Part shown: positions 36,501 through 49,707 of the stretch, one piece after another
Position numbering within the stretch: position 1 is the first letter of the stretch
Layout of the letters: each line of letters starts with the position of its first letter
Translations under genes and position numbers: made by a program
The notes under the pieces: generated by a model
What the model was told of the DNA's origin: nothing
What the model saw: the letters and a program-made list of their open reading frames with translations, nothing else
Database searches by the model: none
Assembly: GCA_020726505.1 (NCBI GenBank)
Contig: JAHLEZ010000001.1
Location: 3,224,001-3,288,000, forward strand
DNA: 64,000 bases
DNA from: Leptodontidium sp. MPI-SDFR-AT-0119
Taxonomy: Eukaryota; Ascomycota; Leotiomycetes; Helotiales; Leptodontidiaceae
Direction of reading: 5' to 3'

Positions 36501-36628
36501 TGAGATGTACTTGAAGAAGAGGCAATTTCAGGTGTTTTTTGACGGGGCCGCTTTGTGATTAGCCTAATAGGCGATCTAGGGGGTGATTTTGCTAGCGTAG
36601 CGCTTCGATTTCGCTTAGAAGGAGCTAT
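33590..36628 (-). pseudogene. DDE transposase pseudogene of mariner-like copy 2
   Basis: Minus-strand exons resemble a long fungal DDE endonuclease. The N-terminal segment is acidic and lysine-rich (36173-36493 stays open for 106 codons). RAINIFKEKHPNKVAVFIFD lies near 34560-34650, with the triad Asp in FD.SSVHASKGDGAL. The FHCELNPIEMYW block near 33940-33990 holds the triad Glu, followed by a YCNRASRFMDAYRKGL tail near 33740-33800. The start codon reads ATA at about 36628 where copy 1 has ATG. Introns visible on the minus strand include 34450-34496 (GTTAGTTATACC...TTTAG, 47 bp), one near 34990-35055 whose 5' GT is now AT, one near 33860-33915 and one near 34205-34245. Stops and lost splice sites make it dead. 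Confidence 0.8.
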
Positions 36629-37040
36629 ATTCGCTCTTGTAGAAGTGTAGTAGTGGTGGTGATTAAAAGAGGTAAGAATATAACGTAGAACTGACGTTAA
36701 AGTTAAAGATATTTTTACTCGCTTGATTATTAAGTTAGAAAATCAAAATATAAACAAAATATTAAACGTCCACATTTAATAAAGCCTTTTAATCTAAATT
36801 ACAGTACTAATTAAGGGGATTCTAACGGACCCACTTTTGTCTAAATCGGGCCTAGTAAAAAAAAGTTATATTAGTGCCAAGAAAAAACCGCCAAAATATT
36901 TGAAATCCCGCCAAGACCTGATGATATTAAAGAATAACTTTTTAATTACATAGTAAAATAAAGAAAACTAAGAGGCTAAATATCGTTATTTAATAAGGCG
37001 CAGATTATAGATTAAACGGACTTTTAATATTTTAGCGCTT

Positions 37041-37072
37041 AAATTTTTACCGTGTTTGAAGCGGTCCGACTG
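37041..37072 (-). repeat. Right terminal inverted repeat, mariner-like copy 2
   Basis: Perfect inverse of 33010-33041. It is followed by TA at 37073-37074. Confidence 0.95.
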
Positions 37073-37074
37073 TA

Positions 37075-38700
37075 GAGGTAGTCATTTATTTTGTAAAAGA
37101 AGACACTCTTTTAGAAAGGTTAAGAGTGAAGTTTATAGAGACAATTTAATTATTAAGATTACTTAAGATCTCTTTTATTAAAGGAGATAAAGTCGAGGAT
37201 TTATATAATATAACCCCCTTACTTATAGTCTTAAAGAAGGAGTTTTTATTTACTCTTAGGAGGGATCCCTAAGTAATCTTCACCTGTGGAAATTAAATGA
37301 CTACGCGTTGCCGAATCTCACACTAACGCTAGTAATATACTCACGGGACAGGTTATTATTATTATTTAAGGTTCTTAAGATTACCGGACTATATACGGAG
37401 TCGATTTAGTTATTATAGTATATTATAAATTTATTAACCTTAGACTAGGCAAAATCGTTAATAAACCTTACTAAGATATATACTAAGGAGCTTTAATATA
37501 GCAGAGACAAGGACTACTTAAATAAAAAGCTCTATATTTTCGCCGACTTATATTAGAGAGTATTAATTAAGACTAAGGTTTAGAACCGAGCTTTTCCGTC
37601 GATGTTATAAGATAGAGTTAGTTTGTACTATTACCGGTACTTTTAAAATAAGGGGTACTTATTTAATAAGCTTATTAAGACGACTCGCGAACACTTTAAG
37701 ACAGAGGAGAGAGCTAATAAGTTCCTTAGCCGGTGGTTTAGTTTAACTTTCTTATTATTTTAGGAGGAGCCTTATTAAACGAGAAAACTAATATTAACTT
37801 AATTAGAGAACTTCGCTAAGGAATTATAGAGTATTTAGCTTGGCCTAAAAGACGATAATATATAGAATAATAAGACGTTCTGCGACAAGCTTATATAAGG
37901 AGTATTAAAGAACCCTCTCTTTAAGATGGCCTTGTTTTAGGTACCTCTTACTTTCCTTATATTAATAAATAGTCTTCGCTCCGCCGTTAGCGTTAAGGTG
38001 ACTTATAACTCGGGATCGAGGGTAGGCAAGTATTACGGATTATATATAAATCGCTACTGATTTTATGTCGTAGATAAGGCGGCTTATTACTTTAATTACA
38101 AAATGAAATTTTCAAGTGAAAACAAACGCAGAGACAAATTCTAGCTTATATTAGGCTATATAAGTTATATTATTTATAAGAAGATAGATTACTATAGTAG
38201 TCGCTATTTTAACGAAGAGTAAGTAGCGTTAAAGGTATAATACTTCGCGGCGTGTAAGGCTAAAGGAGTTAAGGCTATAAATAAGACCTTTAAGAGTTAC
38301 TTAGCTTATATTAAGGGGATTAATCCTAATTCGGATTAAAACTAAACTATATCTGAATATTATTTAGGAAGTTACTAAGATACGGATTTAGATACTTTAA
38401 TAAATATTAACGATTTTTTAAAGAGTTCTAACGACAATAATAGTAATTGTATTGTAAACTTTACGACTATATTTATAGTAAGTGAAGTATAGTATAATAC
38501 ACAAGAAGTTATAAAGTAACTTAAGGAGAGGAAAGCTACTTATATTTTAGAAAGTAAAATTAAGAGACTCACTTTAAGCGAGGCTTATATAACGCAATAG
38601 ATAGATAGATTCTTTTAAGGTTTATTAATTAATATAAGGGTATTTAATAAAAACACAGGAGGAATTAACTAACTATAAGTATTATAGCGAATTTAAGATA
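37075..38700 (+). pseudogene. Host copia gag/protease region, degraded
   Basis: Plus-strand frames resume right of the mariner-like insert: RDRLLLLFKVLKITGLYTES near 37330-37400, RAFPSML near 37590, and FKTEERANKFLSRWFSL near 37700-37745, all interrupted by RIP-type stops. This fits the gag of fungal copia elements by position, but no zinc knuckle or protease motif could be read with confidence. Confidence 0.45.
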
Positions 38701-40020
38701 TTAAGTTTAACATTAACTAAGTAGGCTAAAGCTAGATTATATTTAGTGCTAGTTCGCGACCGTCCTTAGGGGTTATTATAGTTAATACTTCGGCTAGAGA
38801 AATAGACTTTTAAATCGTGGACGTAAATATCTTATTTTTAGTTTATTTATAATAGTTAGATACGCTAAATACGTAGTATAATAACTTACGTAACGTCTTA
38901 ATTTAGGGCGATAAGAAGCACTTAATTGTACAGAAGTATAGGCATTTATAGCTACTTTTGGATTAATATTATTAATTACTAGACACTTTTACTAGAATAA
39001 TAAATATATACCACTTAACTAAACTAAAAATACGTCGGCTTTATAAGCGTTTTAGACACCCTTTAGTAAGACGTCTTTAGTACCTACTAGATTAAGCTGG
39101 CTATAAGTATAATTCGGACGTTATATTAAGGGTTAAGGAAATGTGTGAGCACTACCAGAAACACGTAGATACTCTATATAAGTTCCGCTTTAAATTACAA
39201 GACGACGTCGACTTTAATTATATAGTCTATATTAATATCGTAATGTTTAGAAAACGATATGCCCTTTATATAGTAAATAAGGCAATAGGTTTTAGTGCGG
39301 CGAAACTACTTCGAAAGGCCCCCGGTTCTACTATAGCTCGGGCTACCTTTAACGTATTTAAGTTAGTATAAATTGACACTTACCTTAGACCCCTAGATTT
39401 CGTGGTGTACGACTACGGTATTAATTTTAACTTTAAGGAGTTTAGGAGCGTACTTAAGTTCGTAAGTAGTACCTTTAAGTTAGTACTTATTAAAGTATAT
39501 TATTTAATTAGTAAAGTTGAGCGATATTACTGTTTATTACGCTGTACTTATGAAATCGTTATAGAAGAGCACCTTAAGTTAAGCGACGAAGACCGACTAT
39601 AAATGGCAGTAAAAGTAATAAACAATATAGTTAGACTTAATAGGCTTATCCTTATATTACTTGTTTTCGACGTATACTTTAAAATAACGAAGTTAGATTT
39701 TTTAAATCTGTTAGTCGAGTAACGTGCGGCTATAATTAAGAAAGTTATAAAAGAGGTATAGAAAATTTATGCCACGCGTAAAGTTAATAATATATTAGTT
39801 ATACGAAACGGCCCTAGAACTACTTATATTTATAGTCTTTACCTTAATAATTAAGTTCTAGTATATTAAGAAGGTAAAAGATAAATAAGACCTTACGAGT
39901 TTTTAGGTATAAAGGGAGAATCGTGTAAGATAAATATAAGAAATAAGAAAATATATACGTTTCGATCGACGATAGTTCGTCCTTTTAAGACGGACACCTT
40001 TAGTATTAAACGATAAAAAG
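38700..40020 (+). pseudogene. Host copia protease-integrase region
   Basis: The frame gives the copia pre-integrase block LTKLKIRRLYKRFRHPLVRR near 39010-39080, then the zinc-binding CEHYQKH at 39144. The integrase core is open in two pieces (39141-39371 and 39402-39602), joined in frame across RIP-type stops. The first catalytic Asp reads Asn (YINIV), the second is present (VYDYGINF) and the Glu is present (KVERYY). Further C-terminal blocks follow (RNGPRTTYIYSL near 39810; FRSTIVRPF near 39960). This is the integrase of a Ty1/copia polyprotein common in ascomycetes. Missing Asp and stops show it is inactive. Confidence 0.85.
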
Positions 40021-40269
40021 AAAACTTATTAAAGGATATTTATAAGTAACATTTAAGATCCTTAATCAAAAACACTATTAAAATAACATTAAATTTACCT
40101 CGAATCGCTATTTAAATTCTATTTACGAAATATATCTTAGATTTATTAACTATTAATAACGATTATAATACTAAAGTGTTTCTAACTAAGAAGGAGACAA
40201 GGGACTAAGAGCTATCTATTAAACTTCGAGCTAAAGGGAAGATTATAGCGCTTAGACTATTATTCTAAT

Positions 40270-40544
40270 TGTTGGGATAGCCTTAGCTGAGGGGCATTCT
40301 CTTACTCTGATCGCTTTTAAAGATAGTCGTCTCTCTTAGCCGAGATAAAGCTTAGTTTTATACCTTGCCTCTTATTTTCGTACGAGTAATACTTATACGA
40401 GTTACGGGGTTTAGTACTTAATATATTTAAGGTAGTTTTCCCTTTTGTACGAAAGGGATATATAAAATATACTTAATTAAACTTTACTTATTATATTCTT
40501 TATTACCTTAATATTAAGTATTAAACCTTAGTTAAATACTAACA
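40270..40544 (+). repeat. 5' LTR of inner copia
   Basis: 275 bp, TG...CA ends. It differs from the 3' LTR mainly by transitions, and is followed by CTAATTAGTAG, a likely primer-binding area. Confidence 0.93.
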
Positions 40545-40899
40545 CTAATTAGTAGTTAAATAACTATAAAACAATTAGGTAATACTTTTATACGACGACA
40601 ATTAGAAAGACAGACTAAAGAAGCAAACTAATTAGACTTTACGTCGGCGACTAATAGAAAAAGACGATTCGTACGACAATTAAAAAGATAAACTAAAGAG
40701 GTAAATTAATTAGACCTTACGTCGGCGACTAATAAAAAAGACGATTTATACGATTTAAGGATTCACGGAACGTAAACACGACTTAATAACTTTTATTAAC
40801 CTTTGTATAAAGAAGGACACAATAATTCTATTATTAAAGGTCACTTACTTATTAAATACGAAAGTATAAGGGGAACCCTTTAACCTTATGAACGACGAG

Positions 40900-43380
40900 T
40901 ATTAAACACTTAAGCGAGTTAATAATTATATTACCTTAGCCCTTATATAATACTACTAAAAAGAGTTTTAAGACTATAGACTTTAAGAAGAATTCAAGGA
41001 AGGCTTTAAAAGATAAACGGAAAATATATTTATTATTAAATCCCGGGAAGTTATTAAAGATCTTTATATATACTTCTTTAATTATAGAGTATAAGTACGA
41101 AAATAAAGGGGGTCTATCTTATACGCTTAAACGTTAGTAGATGTTTTAGAAGAGGAGAAACTATATAAATAGACAAATTAAAATCAAAGGACTTATATTT
41201 AATAGAAATCTTAAGGGCAAGACAAAAACTAGTAAAGTACTCCGACTTTAACTATATAAAGTGAATTATTAACGAGACACGTTATTTCGGATAATTCTAG
41301 AGATTCTCTAATTATACGAACTTAAGAGGTAAAAGACTTACTCTTAAAACTAATTTAAATAACTTAACGATAGCCTTAAACGTCTAGATAATATTTAAGT
41401 CCTCTGCCTTATATTGTTTTAAACGAGAATATAATTAGTTTTAACTAGACTTCGTACGTAAATTTAATAAGGTCTTTATTATTAGACAAAGGTCAAATAA
41501 TTAAATAACGCTACTTAACGTACGAACGTTTTAGTCTTACGTTATATCTGGCCTTAAATAATAACCTTTTAAGTCAAGACTAAGCTTACGAAACCGTCGA
41601 ACGACTACTAAGATAATATTCGTACGAAGATAATCTACCGACCTTAAGAGTTCATTTATTAAAACTAACCGTATTATATAAGTCTTAAATAATTATCCCG
41701 AACTCACAGTTATTAATAGACCTAATAAAGGTTTATAGTAATAAGAGTTAGAAGTACGGCGGAGAATAGTATAATATCTTAGATATTTGTCTTTAGGTCT
41801 TCTTTGACTATTATACGAAGATTAGAATCTTAAGTAACTAGTACTACTTAGTATTCTCGATTATACTAAAAGGATAAGTAGCGGATTTTTATTACGATAA
41901 GATTATAAGACGTTTATATAATTTCCTTATAATAATTCGTATAACTTAGAATTACTTTAAGACTAAGGAGAATCAGTAAAAATACTTGTTTAAGTAAAGA
42001 GAGACTATATTAATCTCTACAATTATAAAGAACCTAAAGAAGTCTCGGTTAAAATACTTAGAAATTATATTTAATTCTCTTTATATAGCGTAACGCGGCC
42101 TATTAAGGGAATATTAAATAAAGTATAATCTTCGTGATTAAGTATTAAACATATATCGTAAAGTAAAAGAGTATAGTCTAGTATTATATAAGCCTATATA
42201 AATATTTAAAAGGCTATACGCAGACTTACGGTCTATAATTATTACAGCCGTATAAATAAGGGAAATTAGTACTTACTTATAAAATCGTTTATATAATTAT
42301 AATTACAACTTAGTAAAAAGACAATTTTATAAAAAAGCACGACGATTTCCGGATTATATAATACTAAACTAGTTCTAAAAGAGGACTTTTCGTCTAAGGA
42401 ACCCTTTTAATAATTATATAAATAAGAAATATATTGTTTATAAGAAGGAAAGTTACTAGTTAATAAATTATTTAGAGGTAAAGTAAAAAGCTATATAAAT
42501 AAAGGTCAAGAATTACCTAATAACCGAGTTTAATAAATCCGAGGAAGCAACTTAGGCTTTCTTAAACTCGTACGAAAATTTCCCAGGGGAATTTAATTAT
42601 ATAATAATAAAAAAAGTACTAGAAGATATAAAGGAATAAAAGGACGAAGATAAGTTAAAAGGATTCTTTATAAAGTACGGGGAAGTCGACGGATAACAAA
42701 TAATTTAAGTTCTAAACGATAAATCAATAAAACACGCCTTTTTATAATAAAACCCGACGAAGGATTTATATAAAAGTAAAGTATTTATTATTAAAGACAA
42801 ATATTTGTCTGAAGTCTTTTAAGAGATTATATTAAATAATAGTACTGCCGGAATCTCTATTATAAGAAAGTAATAAGTCTAAGTACTTTTAAAGCTTAAC
42901 CCGTCGCTAGAAGTTAATTATATAAGTAACTAAACGTATATAATTCGATTTAATAAAGGAGTAATAAAATTAAAGGGATTAATACTCATACAAACACTTA
43001 TTAAGTAAGTAAAGTTCTAGATTATTCTAATAAATACCCCGTTCTTGTTATATATTTAAGATATAAACTCTCTTAGTATATAATTAAATAACCTTTAGAA
43101 TATTATAATTTAAGGAGATAAGAGAATTCCGATTATACGAAAATAAGGACATTTATAAATAATAATTTATATAATAAAAGACACGTTTATATATTAACAC
43201 TTCACGGAAATAAAGCTTAAGTAACTCTATTAACGCTTTAGATATCCTTTAATTAAGAAACTATACTGCGTTCTTTAGTGAGTAAGATATAAGGAAATAA
43301 ACTTTTGTACAATTAAGAAGATCTTAAAGTTTTACAAATAATATTAGCTTTATATAAAGAACTTAAGTCAATTTAAATTC
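40900..43380 (+). pseudogene. Inner copia gag/protease region, degraded
   Basis: Plus-strand frames with many stops lie between the 5' LTR and the integrase. No gag or protease motif could be read with certainty; assignment is by position. Segments such as EEFKEGFK near 40990 and ESYEYGGE-like sequence near 41740 are lysine/glutamate-rich as gag often is. Confidence 0.4.
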
Positions 43381-44220
43381 TTTTTAAAAGACGATATCGA
43401 ATTTAATTTCTTTATAATTATAGATATTTTATATCTTTTAGGAGTAATAGTCTTTTAAGTAATTAATAAAGTAACTAGTTTTAATGCCGCTTAATTCCTA
43501 AAGGATAATTTAGTGAAGACAATGTAAATTACGCTTCGTATGTGTTAGATCAATACTTACTTTAGACCCCCAGATTACTTTATATATAATACTAAGACGA
43601 ACTTCGTATTATTAGAATTTAAAGTAAATACTCGTATAATAAACGTTAATATAAAAGAAGTCTTAGTCGAGGCATATTAAAGTGTCAGGAAGATTAAGCG
43701 GTATTACGCCCCTTTACGCCGATTATACGAGATTATTTAGGACGAAATAAGAAGCGAAAACTTAGTAAAAGAAGTAGTCCTTTAAATAGCCGTAAAAGCC
43801 GTAAATAATACGGCTAGTTTAAATAAACTGATTTTAATACTTTTCGTTTTTAGAATATATCTTAGACTTTCGTACGAAGACTTACTATTTACAAATATAT
43901 TTACTAAAGTAAAGGTAGTTTAAATAATAATAACGGAATTATAAAAGATTTAAGCCGTATAAAAGATTAAAGATACTTAAAGTATAAAGAACGGCCTTAA
44001 TATTATTAAGACTGTACGACTTTTATTATAATCTTTAGTAAAAGTATAACGAGAGAAAAAGGGATAAATAGGCCTATTTTCATTATTATTAGTTACAGGG
44101 AAAGAGTATATTATTTAATTACTTTTAGGACTGACTTCCTTTTATATAATAGTAATTAAGCCGTTTTACACGGAAGAAATCGCCGAGGCCTTAGAGGACT
44201 ATATATAATTAGACTAAGTG
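43381..44220 (+). pseudogene. Inner copia integrase remnant
   Basis: The frame gives FNFFIIIDILYLLGVIVF near 43405-43460 (first Asp region), then NAA.FLKDNLVKTM, a YNTKTNFV block near 43590 (Asn replaces the second Asp), KIKRYYAPLRRLYEI near 43690-43735 (Lys replaces Glu), and VLQIAVKAVNNTASLN near 43780-43830. This follows the copia integrase pattern block by block, as in the host copia. Catalytic residues are lost by G-to-A type changes. Confidence 0.75.
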
Positions 44221-44259
44221 TCTCCTTTAGTACGGCTAATTATCTTAATTTTATTTAAG

Positions 44260-45960
44260 ACAAAGTAAAAACTCGAGAAGGGACTCGTATAATTACTAGA
44301 AGTTTTCTTGACTTAGAAAGAATAATACGACTTAGACTTATCTTATATAATACAAGTAGTAAAAAAGATTACTAGTCTTAGTCTTTTATTTAAAGAATCT
44401 TAATAAAAGGAAATTAATAACTTAATTACTCGAGGCGTATTTAAGTTCGTATAATACGACTTAAGGTAATATTATAAATAGATCTTTAATTCCCGGCTTA
44501 TTAATAAAATTAAAGGGAAGACAACTAAAGCTCCGTACAAGAAATCTAGACTCGTGATTTAAGTGTATAACGACGCGGGAAAGGAATAGATCTTTACTTA
44601 GTCTCTAACGATTTAATAAATTAATTAACGACTAATTCTAGTACTTTATCCGTTACTTATATAAAAAGGGTTATTAATCTTTATTTAAGATATTACTTAG
44701 GCGTATATCTAGTCGACAACGTTTCTAAATTGTACGATTTATACGAGACTATTAAAGTAAATTATTAGTAATTACTCGCTAGATATAATTATATTCGTAC
44801 GAAAGTTATTATATAATATCCCGGAATTAAAAACACACTAGTAAGAGACGTACGATATATATTATAAGGTTAAATTATATATAAAAACGTCTTCGTATAA
44901 TTTATGCCTTTTAATTATTTAATTAAGAATGCCGTTTAAAGTAATTAAAATATAAACAGATAATACTTTAATCTTAGTTATTAACGAGTTCTAAGAAAAG
45001 GAGGAGAAAGAACTCGGGATTACTAGTTTCTTTATAAAACTAAAGGTTCGTTTATTATACGAATTACCCCTTACGTTTAATAGATATATTGTGTATAATC
45101 GAAAGGACTTTGTTTAAATCCTTTAAAAAGGGCAAGGCGAGAAGTTAACTAAAGTTAACTTAAGAGCACTAGACTATATAAACTAGTATCGAGAATAACG
45201 GGCTCGAGGGGCATATATTACAACTTTATATTAACTTAAAGCTTTGTACGACTTATTAATTACGGCTTAATTCCAAGAACTAGAAGATACTAACGTAAAG
45301 AACTTAAATAAGCGTATTTAGTAATAGATTTAAAACATTAAACGAGGATTAAATTATTTCTTTTAGACTTATATTATACGAAGTTATTTATTTTTGTCGA
45401 CGGATCCTTTACGAATAATAAGGACTTTAGTTCTTAACTTAAATACATAATAATTCTTAATATAAAAGACGACGACCTTAATTCGTATAATTAAGACTCG
45501 TTTTTTCTTTCTAGAAATTTATTTTATTAAAGTAATACGAAAAGTAAACGAGTAACGCGAAGTGTCTTAACTTCTGAGATTTATAGTATAATTAACGGGG
45601 TTAATATAATAATCGCAGTAAAGAGTACAATTAATATTATCACGTCGCGGCTAAAGATACTAGCGATTTTAATTATTATTTATATAGACTCGTTCTCGTT
45701 ATATAAATGCCTCGTGAAGCTTAGTACTATAAAAGAAAAGCGGCTAATAATTAATATTATAACTTTACGTTAATTATATAAACGACGAGAACTTATAGAA
45801 ATCTAATAAATTAATAATTAAAATAACTTAATAAATATAATAACAAAGTTAAACTTAAACAAAAGCTTAAAAAAGCTAATTAATAACAATTAAATTGTCG
45901 TATAAGTAAAAGGATAAGTTAAGAGGGAAAAGAAAGTAGAGCTAAGGGAGGAATAATATT
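44260..45960 (+). pseudogene. Inner copia reverse transcriptase-RNase H remnant
   Basis: Reverse transcriptase traces occur near 44340-44800. A DNTLIL block near 44960 corresponds to the copia 'TDDTLI' segment. LPLTFNRYIVYN follows near 45070-45110, and a DYINQYREQRA-like block near 45175-45205. RNase H-like sequence ends near 45900. Stops abound. It matches the corresponding region of the host copia (48165-49702) in order. Confidence 0.65.
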
Positions 45961-47224
45961 ATATAATATAATAATTTCATTTATTAAATACGTGTTTTTT
46001 ATTTCACTTTAGTCACTTATTTAAATACTGTACAAAACAATAGTTATGTATTTCTCGACTAAACAAATAATATTTAATACGACAATTAACTATCTAACGA
46101 CTAATTATTTAATAATAATCTAATAATAGATCGATTAAAAGAAATCTCTATTAATTTCTTTTATATAAGCTCTTATACGAAGTACTTATCTTAAGTACTA
46201 CGTAAAGGTTAAAGATGAGCTTAAGTTTATTTACTTAAAGGGAGCTTCTATATAATACTTAAAAGTTTAGTTATAAAAAGGAATTATACTTATAAATAAA
46301 AAGAAACATAAAAGATACGTACGAAGTTATAAGACAATTAGAGTATTTCTAGATCTATCTTCTATTAAGCCCCTTTATATAAGTCTAATAATAAGTCTTT
46401 ATAATGCCCTCTATATAATAACTACTTAAACTTTGTTATTCTCGTTTCTTAAACCTCCGTTTTTAAATAATAAGCCCTTAAGAGGGGGATTATAATAAGC
46501 GGCATAATCTCGTTACTTATAATTACTATAGTTATCCCTAAAATGACCTTAAACTAAAGTATAATTAAAGAAAGGCGTTAAGCCACGCTAAGAACATTTA
46601 ATACAAGGAATAACTTAGATAATACCTTTTAATTAAATTAAGAGGGCATTAACGTACGAAGGCCGATATATTATAAGTTATTAGAGTGTAATGTGCCCTT
46701 ATATAAAGGCGATATCACGTCTTAATATAACTAAGACTATTTATTATAACGTATTATAACACAACAGGCTTAATTATTGCTTACTAATAATAAGTATAAG
46801 CTAGGCGTTGACGTTAGTAGTAGTTAGCGCGGCATTAACGGCGTTAAAGAGAATAAGGGCCTTATACGATATTAGTTCTTAGACAAAAAGACCGGAGGTT
46901 CGTACGAGAAGTTATATCTTAAAAATAAGGGCTAGCTCGTATAAAAAGAAAAAGACTAATATTATATAGTGTAGTGTAATGTAGTGTGACTACGCAGGCG
47001 TTAGTATTACCTTACTAATATTATAGTAGCTGTGCGAAGCTAGTCTCGAGGGAGTAGACTTCGTACGAGGGAGAGTACTTACTTAGTCGTGGCAATAGTA
47101 GTAGTATTATAGTTTACGGAAGACCTTTCGTTAGTATATAGTGATAACGAATTAGATTACTTTATAAGTAAGGCGGAAAAGAGAGGCGCCGATTCGTACG
47201 AGGCTATTTCAAGTCGTATAGAGA

Positions 47225-47524
47225 TGTTACGACCTACGATGCGCCTCGCATTCTAACCGACACGGGCTCGTAGCATCGCTGGCTATGCGACGGCGCTAAG
47301 CCTAATAGGGAAGACTAGGTGGCGAATATGCGACATGTAAATAAATGGGCCCCGACTACGCTAGGCCCTATTAGGAGGGTCCTTTATGTATTTATACTCG
47401 AGCTCCCCCTTACGGAGAGCTCTCCTTTCCTCCTTGTCTTTTCTTCTCGATTCTGAGCGTAGCATTAGGCCCAAATACAAAGCTAGAGTCCACTCGCCGT
47501 ATCAACCTCTTGCCAGCCGTAACA
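47225..47524 (+). repeat. Solo LTR (300 bp), TSD AGAGA, almost free of RIP
   Basis: Begins TGTTACGACCTACGATGCGCC, ends CAGCCGTAACA, and is flanked by AGAGA at 47220-47224 and 47525-47529. Same family as the LTRs at 29276-29577 and 30511-30812. It keeps CpA/TpG sites lost in those copies, so it arrived after the surrounding copia had been mutated. A solo LTR forms by recombination between the two LTRs of a full element. Confidence 0.95.
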
Positions 47525-47878
47525 AGAGAATATCTAAAGAGGAGAAGAGTTATACGAAGAAGAGAAAGGGGACTTACTATTACTACTGTTATTGTTATTA
47601 TTAGTTAAAGAAGAAGAGAAGAGGGAATTTAAAAAATCTCTTTTATACGTAAGAAAGGCTAGTAATTAGTTAGCGGGAGACGTATAAAGAAGGAACGAAG
47701 TCGTTCCTTCTTAAAGCGGTCACTATTTAATATAACGAGCCGAAGTCATATAGGGCACGTACTTCGTATAAAGGAAGAAGAGGAGCTAGGGATAATATAC
47801 TAAGTTACGCGCACTTTATATAAAGAAGAAAGAAAGAAAGTAAAAAAGTTTTTCTTTTAATAAAAGAAGAGTTATTAG

Positions 47879-48154
47879 TGTTAGGATAGCCTTAACTAAG
47901 GGGCATTCTCTTACTCTAATAGCTTCTAAAGATAGTCGTCTTTCTTAGCCGAGATAAAGCTTAGTTTTATACTTTACCTCTTAGTTTCGTACAAGTAATA
48001 CTTATATAAGCTATAGGGTTTAGTATTTAATATATTTAAAGTAGCTTTCCCTTTTGTATAAAAGGGACACACGGAATATACTTAATTAAACTTCACTTGT
48101 TATATTCTTTGTCACCTTAATATTAGGTATCGAACTTTAGTTAAATACTAACAC
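47879..48154 (+). repeat. 3' LTR of inner copia
   Basis: 276 bp, TG...CA. It is preceded by a purine-rich AAAAGAAGAG stretch that may be the polypurine tract, and followed by TSD CTAAT. Confidence 0.93.
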
Positions 48155-48164
48155 TAATAGTTCC

Positions 48165-49702
48165 GAAAAATAAAATACGAAGTACTTATTAAAAGGGGTG
48201 TTTTTATACTTATTTATAAAGACGACCTTAAAGTAAAAGGCTACTGTATCTTTAAGTTAAGAATAATAGACGAGGTTAAAGGTAAAGAGACGTTAACTTT
48301 ATATAAGAAGTTAAGACTAGTAATTTAATACTTTAATAATAAAGGAAAGAGAGAAATATTAACTTAGTCTCTGATAATTTAACGATTTAGCTAGCGGTTA
48401 CTTATATTTTTAGCCGCTACTATTAAGCACTTAAATCGCCTCTGAAACTAGTTTGAATCTTAGTTAGCTATTAAGAATATTACTTAAGCCTATGTCTAGG
48501 TAAAGATAAGGCTTCTTCGAGATATATTTATATAGTTACCGGAAGAGATCGCAGGAGATTTCCCTCTTAGTATAATATTTATAATAGTGCTATTATTATA
48601 CGATATACTTGAGTCCGGAAACTATTAGTTTAACATATATTATAAATATCACGTAAAGAACTTATAAATAGAAACCTTAATATACGACTTATACTTATTA
48701 ATTAGTACTAAGGAAAGCTATAACTTTAAAGTCGTAAGAATATAAATAAACGATACCTTAATTTTAGAAAATAAGGACTTCTTAGTAAAAGAGTAAAATG
48801 AGATTACTAAGGCCGGTTTTATAATAAAGCTAATATAAGTACTATTTCTTATTAAAACTATTACGTTTAATAGGTATATTATTTTTATAAACGAGGACAG
48901 CCTTTATATGTCTTAAAAGGGTTAGGGAGTAAGGCTAGAGCTAGTTGACGCTAGAAAAGAGGACTATAAGAAGGTTTATAGAGAGTAGCGAGCTTGTGCG
49001 GCTTACTTTATTACTATTTATTAGCTGGAAGTAACGTTTAATTTCTTAGTCGTAGCGTAATACTAGGATCTAACGGAAGACGACGTTAAGGCCTTAAACT
49101 TACGCCTTAAATAGTAAATAGATAACTTAGAAAGAGGACTTTAATACGTATTAGTTGACTTACGGTTTATAAAGGTTTACGTTTTTATAAATAATTCTTT
49201 TGTTAATAATAAAGACCTAGGTTTATAAATAGGTTTTGTATTAGTAATTAGTGCCGAAACAGTAAAGAATACGTAATTCACTTTAACTAATAATATTGTA
49301 TATACTAGCTTAATAAAATATAAGAGAGTAACTTGTGTAGTGCTCGTATTAAAGTTATATATTATAGTAGCTGGCATTAATATATTAATTTCCCTTAGTA
49401 TAACTATTAATATAGTAGCTAATAAGCTTAGTATCCTACGTCTTTTTATTATTATTTGTATAGATTTTTTATCCCTTTATGAGTATATTATTAAACTCGA
49501 TATGACTAAAGAGAAGCGCTTAATAATTAATATTATGGCTATTTATTAATTATACGAGTATAAAGAGCTAACGGAGGTTTAATAGATTAATAGCGCTAAT
49601 AATTTTATTGACGCTATAACGAAGAGTGCTCTAAATAAGGCTCTTTGGGATTTTATTAATACTAATATCCTTACTATTAAAATAGAGGGTTAAGTTTAAT
49701 AG
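48165..49702 (+). pseudogene. Host copia reverse transcriptase-RNase H
   Basis: The host polyprotein resumes directly after the inner copia: KYEVLIKRGVFILIYKDD near 48178, FKLRIIDEVKGKETLTLYKK near 48250-48310 and LPEEIAGDFPL near 48535. The copia IDDTLI region reads INDTLIL near 48755-48770 (Asp to Asn). RNase H follows, with FINNSFVNNKDLGL near 49180-49220, and the 49340-49549 frame containing DFLSLYEYIIKLDMTKEKR, where copia elements have 'TDSKSLYECLVKLGTTQEKR'. The frame ends at the insertion point of the gag-only element. It is inactive through stops and lost catalytic Asp residues. Confidence 0.85.
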
Positions 49703-49707
49703 TTAAC

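Larger units (their letters stand above)
33010..37072 (-). mobile_element. Mariner-like DNA transposon, copy 2 (4063 bp)
   Basis: Inverted ends CAGTCGGACCGCTTCAAACA match each other exactly over at least 30 bp and are flanked by TA (33008-33009, 37073-37074). Same family as copy 1 but less eroded in the coding part. It is inserted in the gag region of the host copia. The transposase lies on the minus strand with several introns. Confidence 0.93.
40270..48154 (+). mobile_element. Inner Ty1/copia element, TSD CTAAT (7885 bp)
   Basis: LTRs of 275 and 276 bp (40270-40544 and 47879-48154) begin TGTTGGGATAGCC / TGTTAGGATAGCC and end ACTAACA. The flanking pentamer CTAAT occurs at 40265-40269 and 48155-48159. 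It sits inside the pol of the host copia between integrase and reverse transcriptase. It encodes a second, distinct copia polyprotein on the plus strand, heavily RIP-mutated. A solo LTR of another family is inserted near its 3' end. Confidence 0.92.

Noticed and set aside
47386..47604. 72-codon plus-strand ORF
   Set aside because: Runs from the solo LTR into copia sequence; no coding signal.
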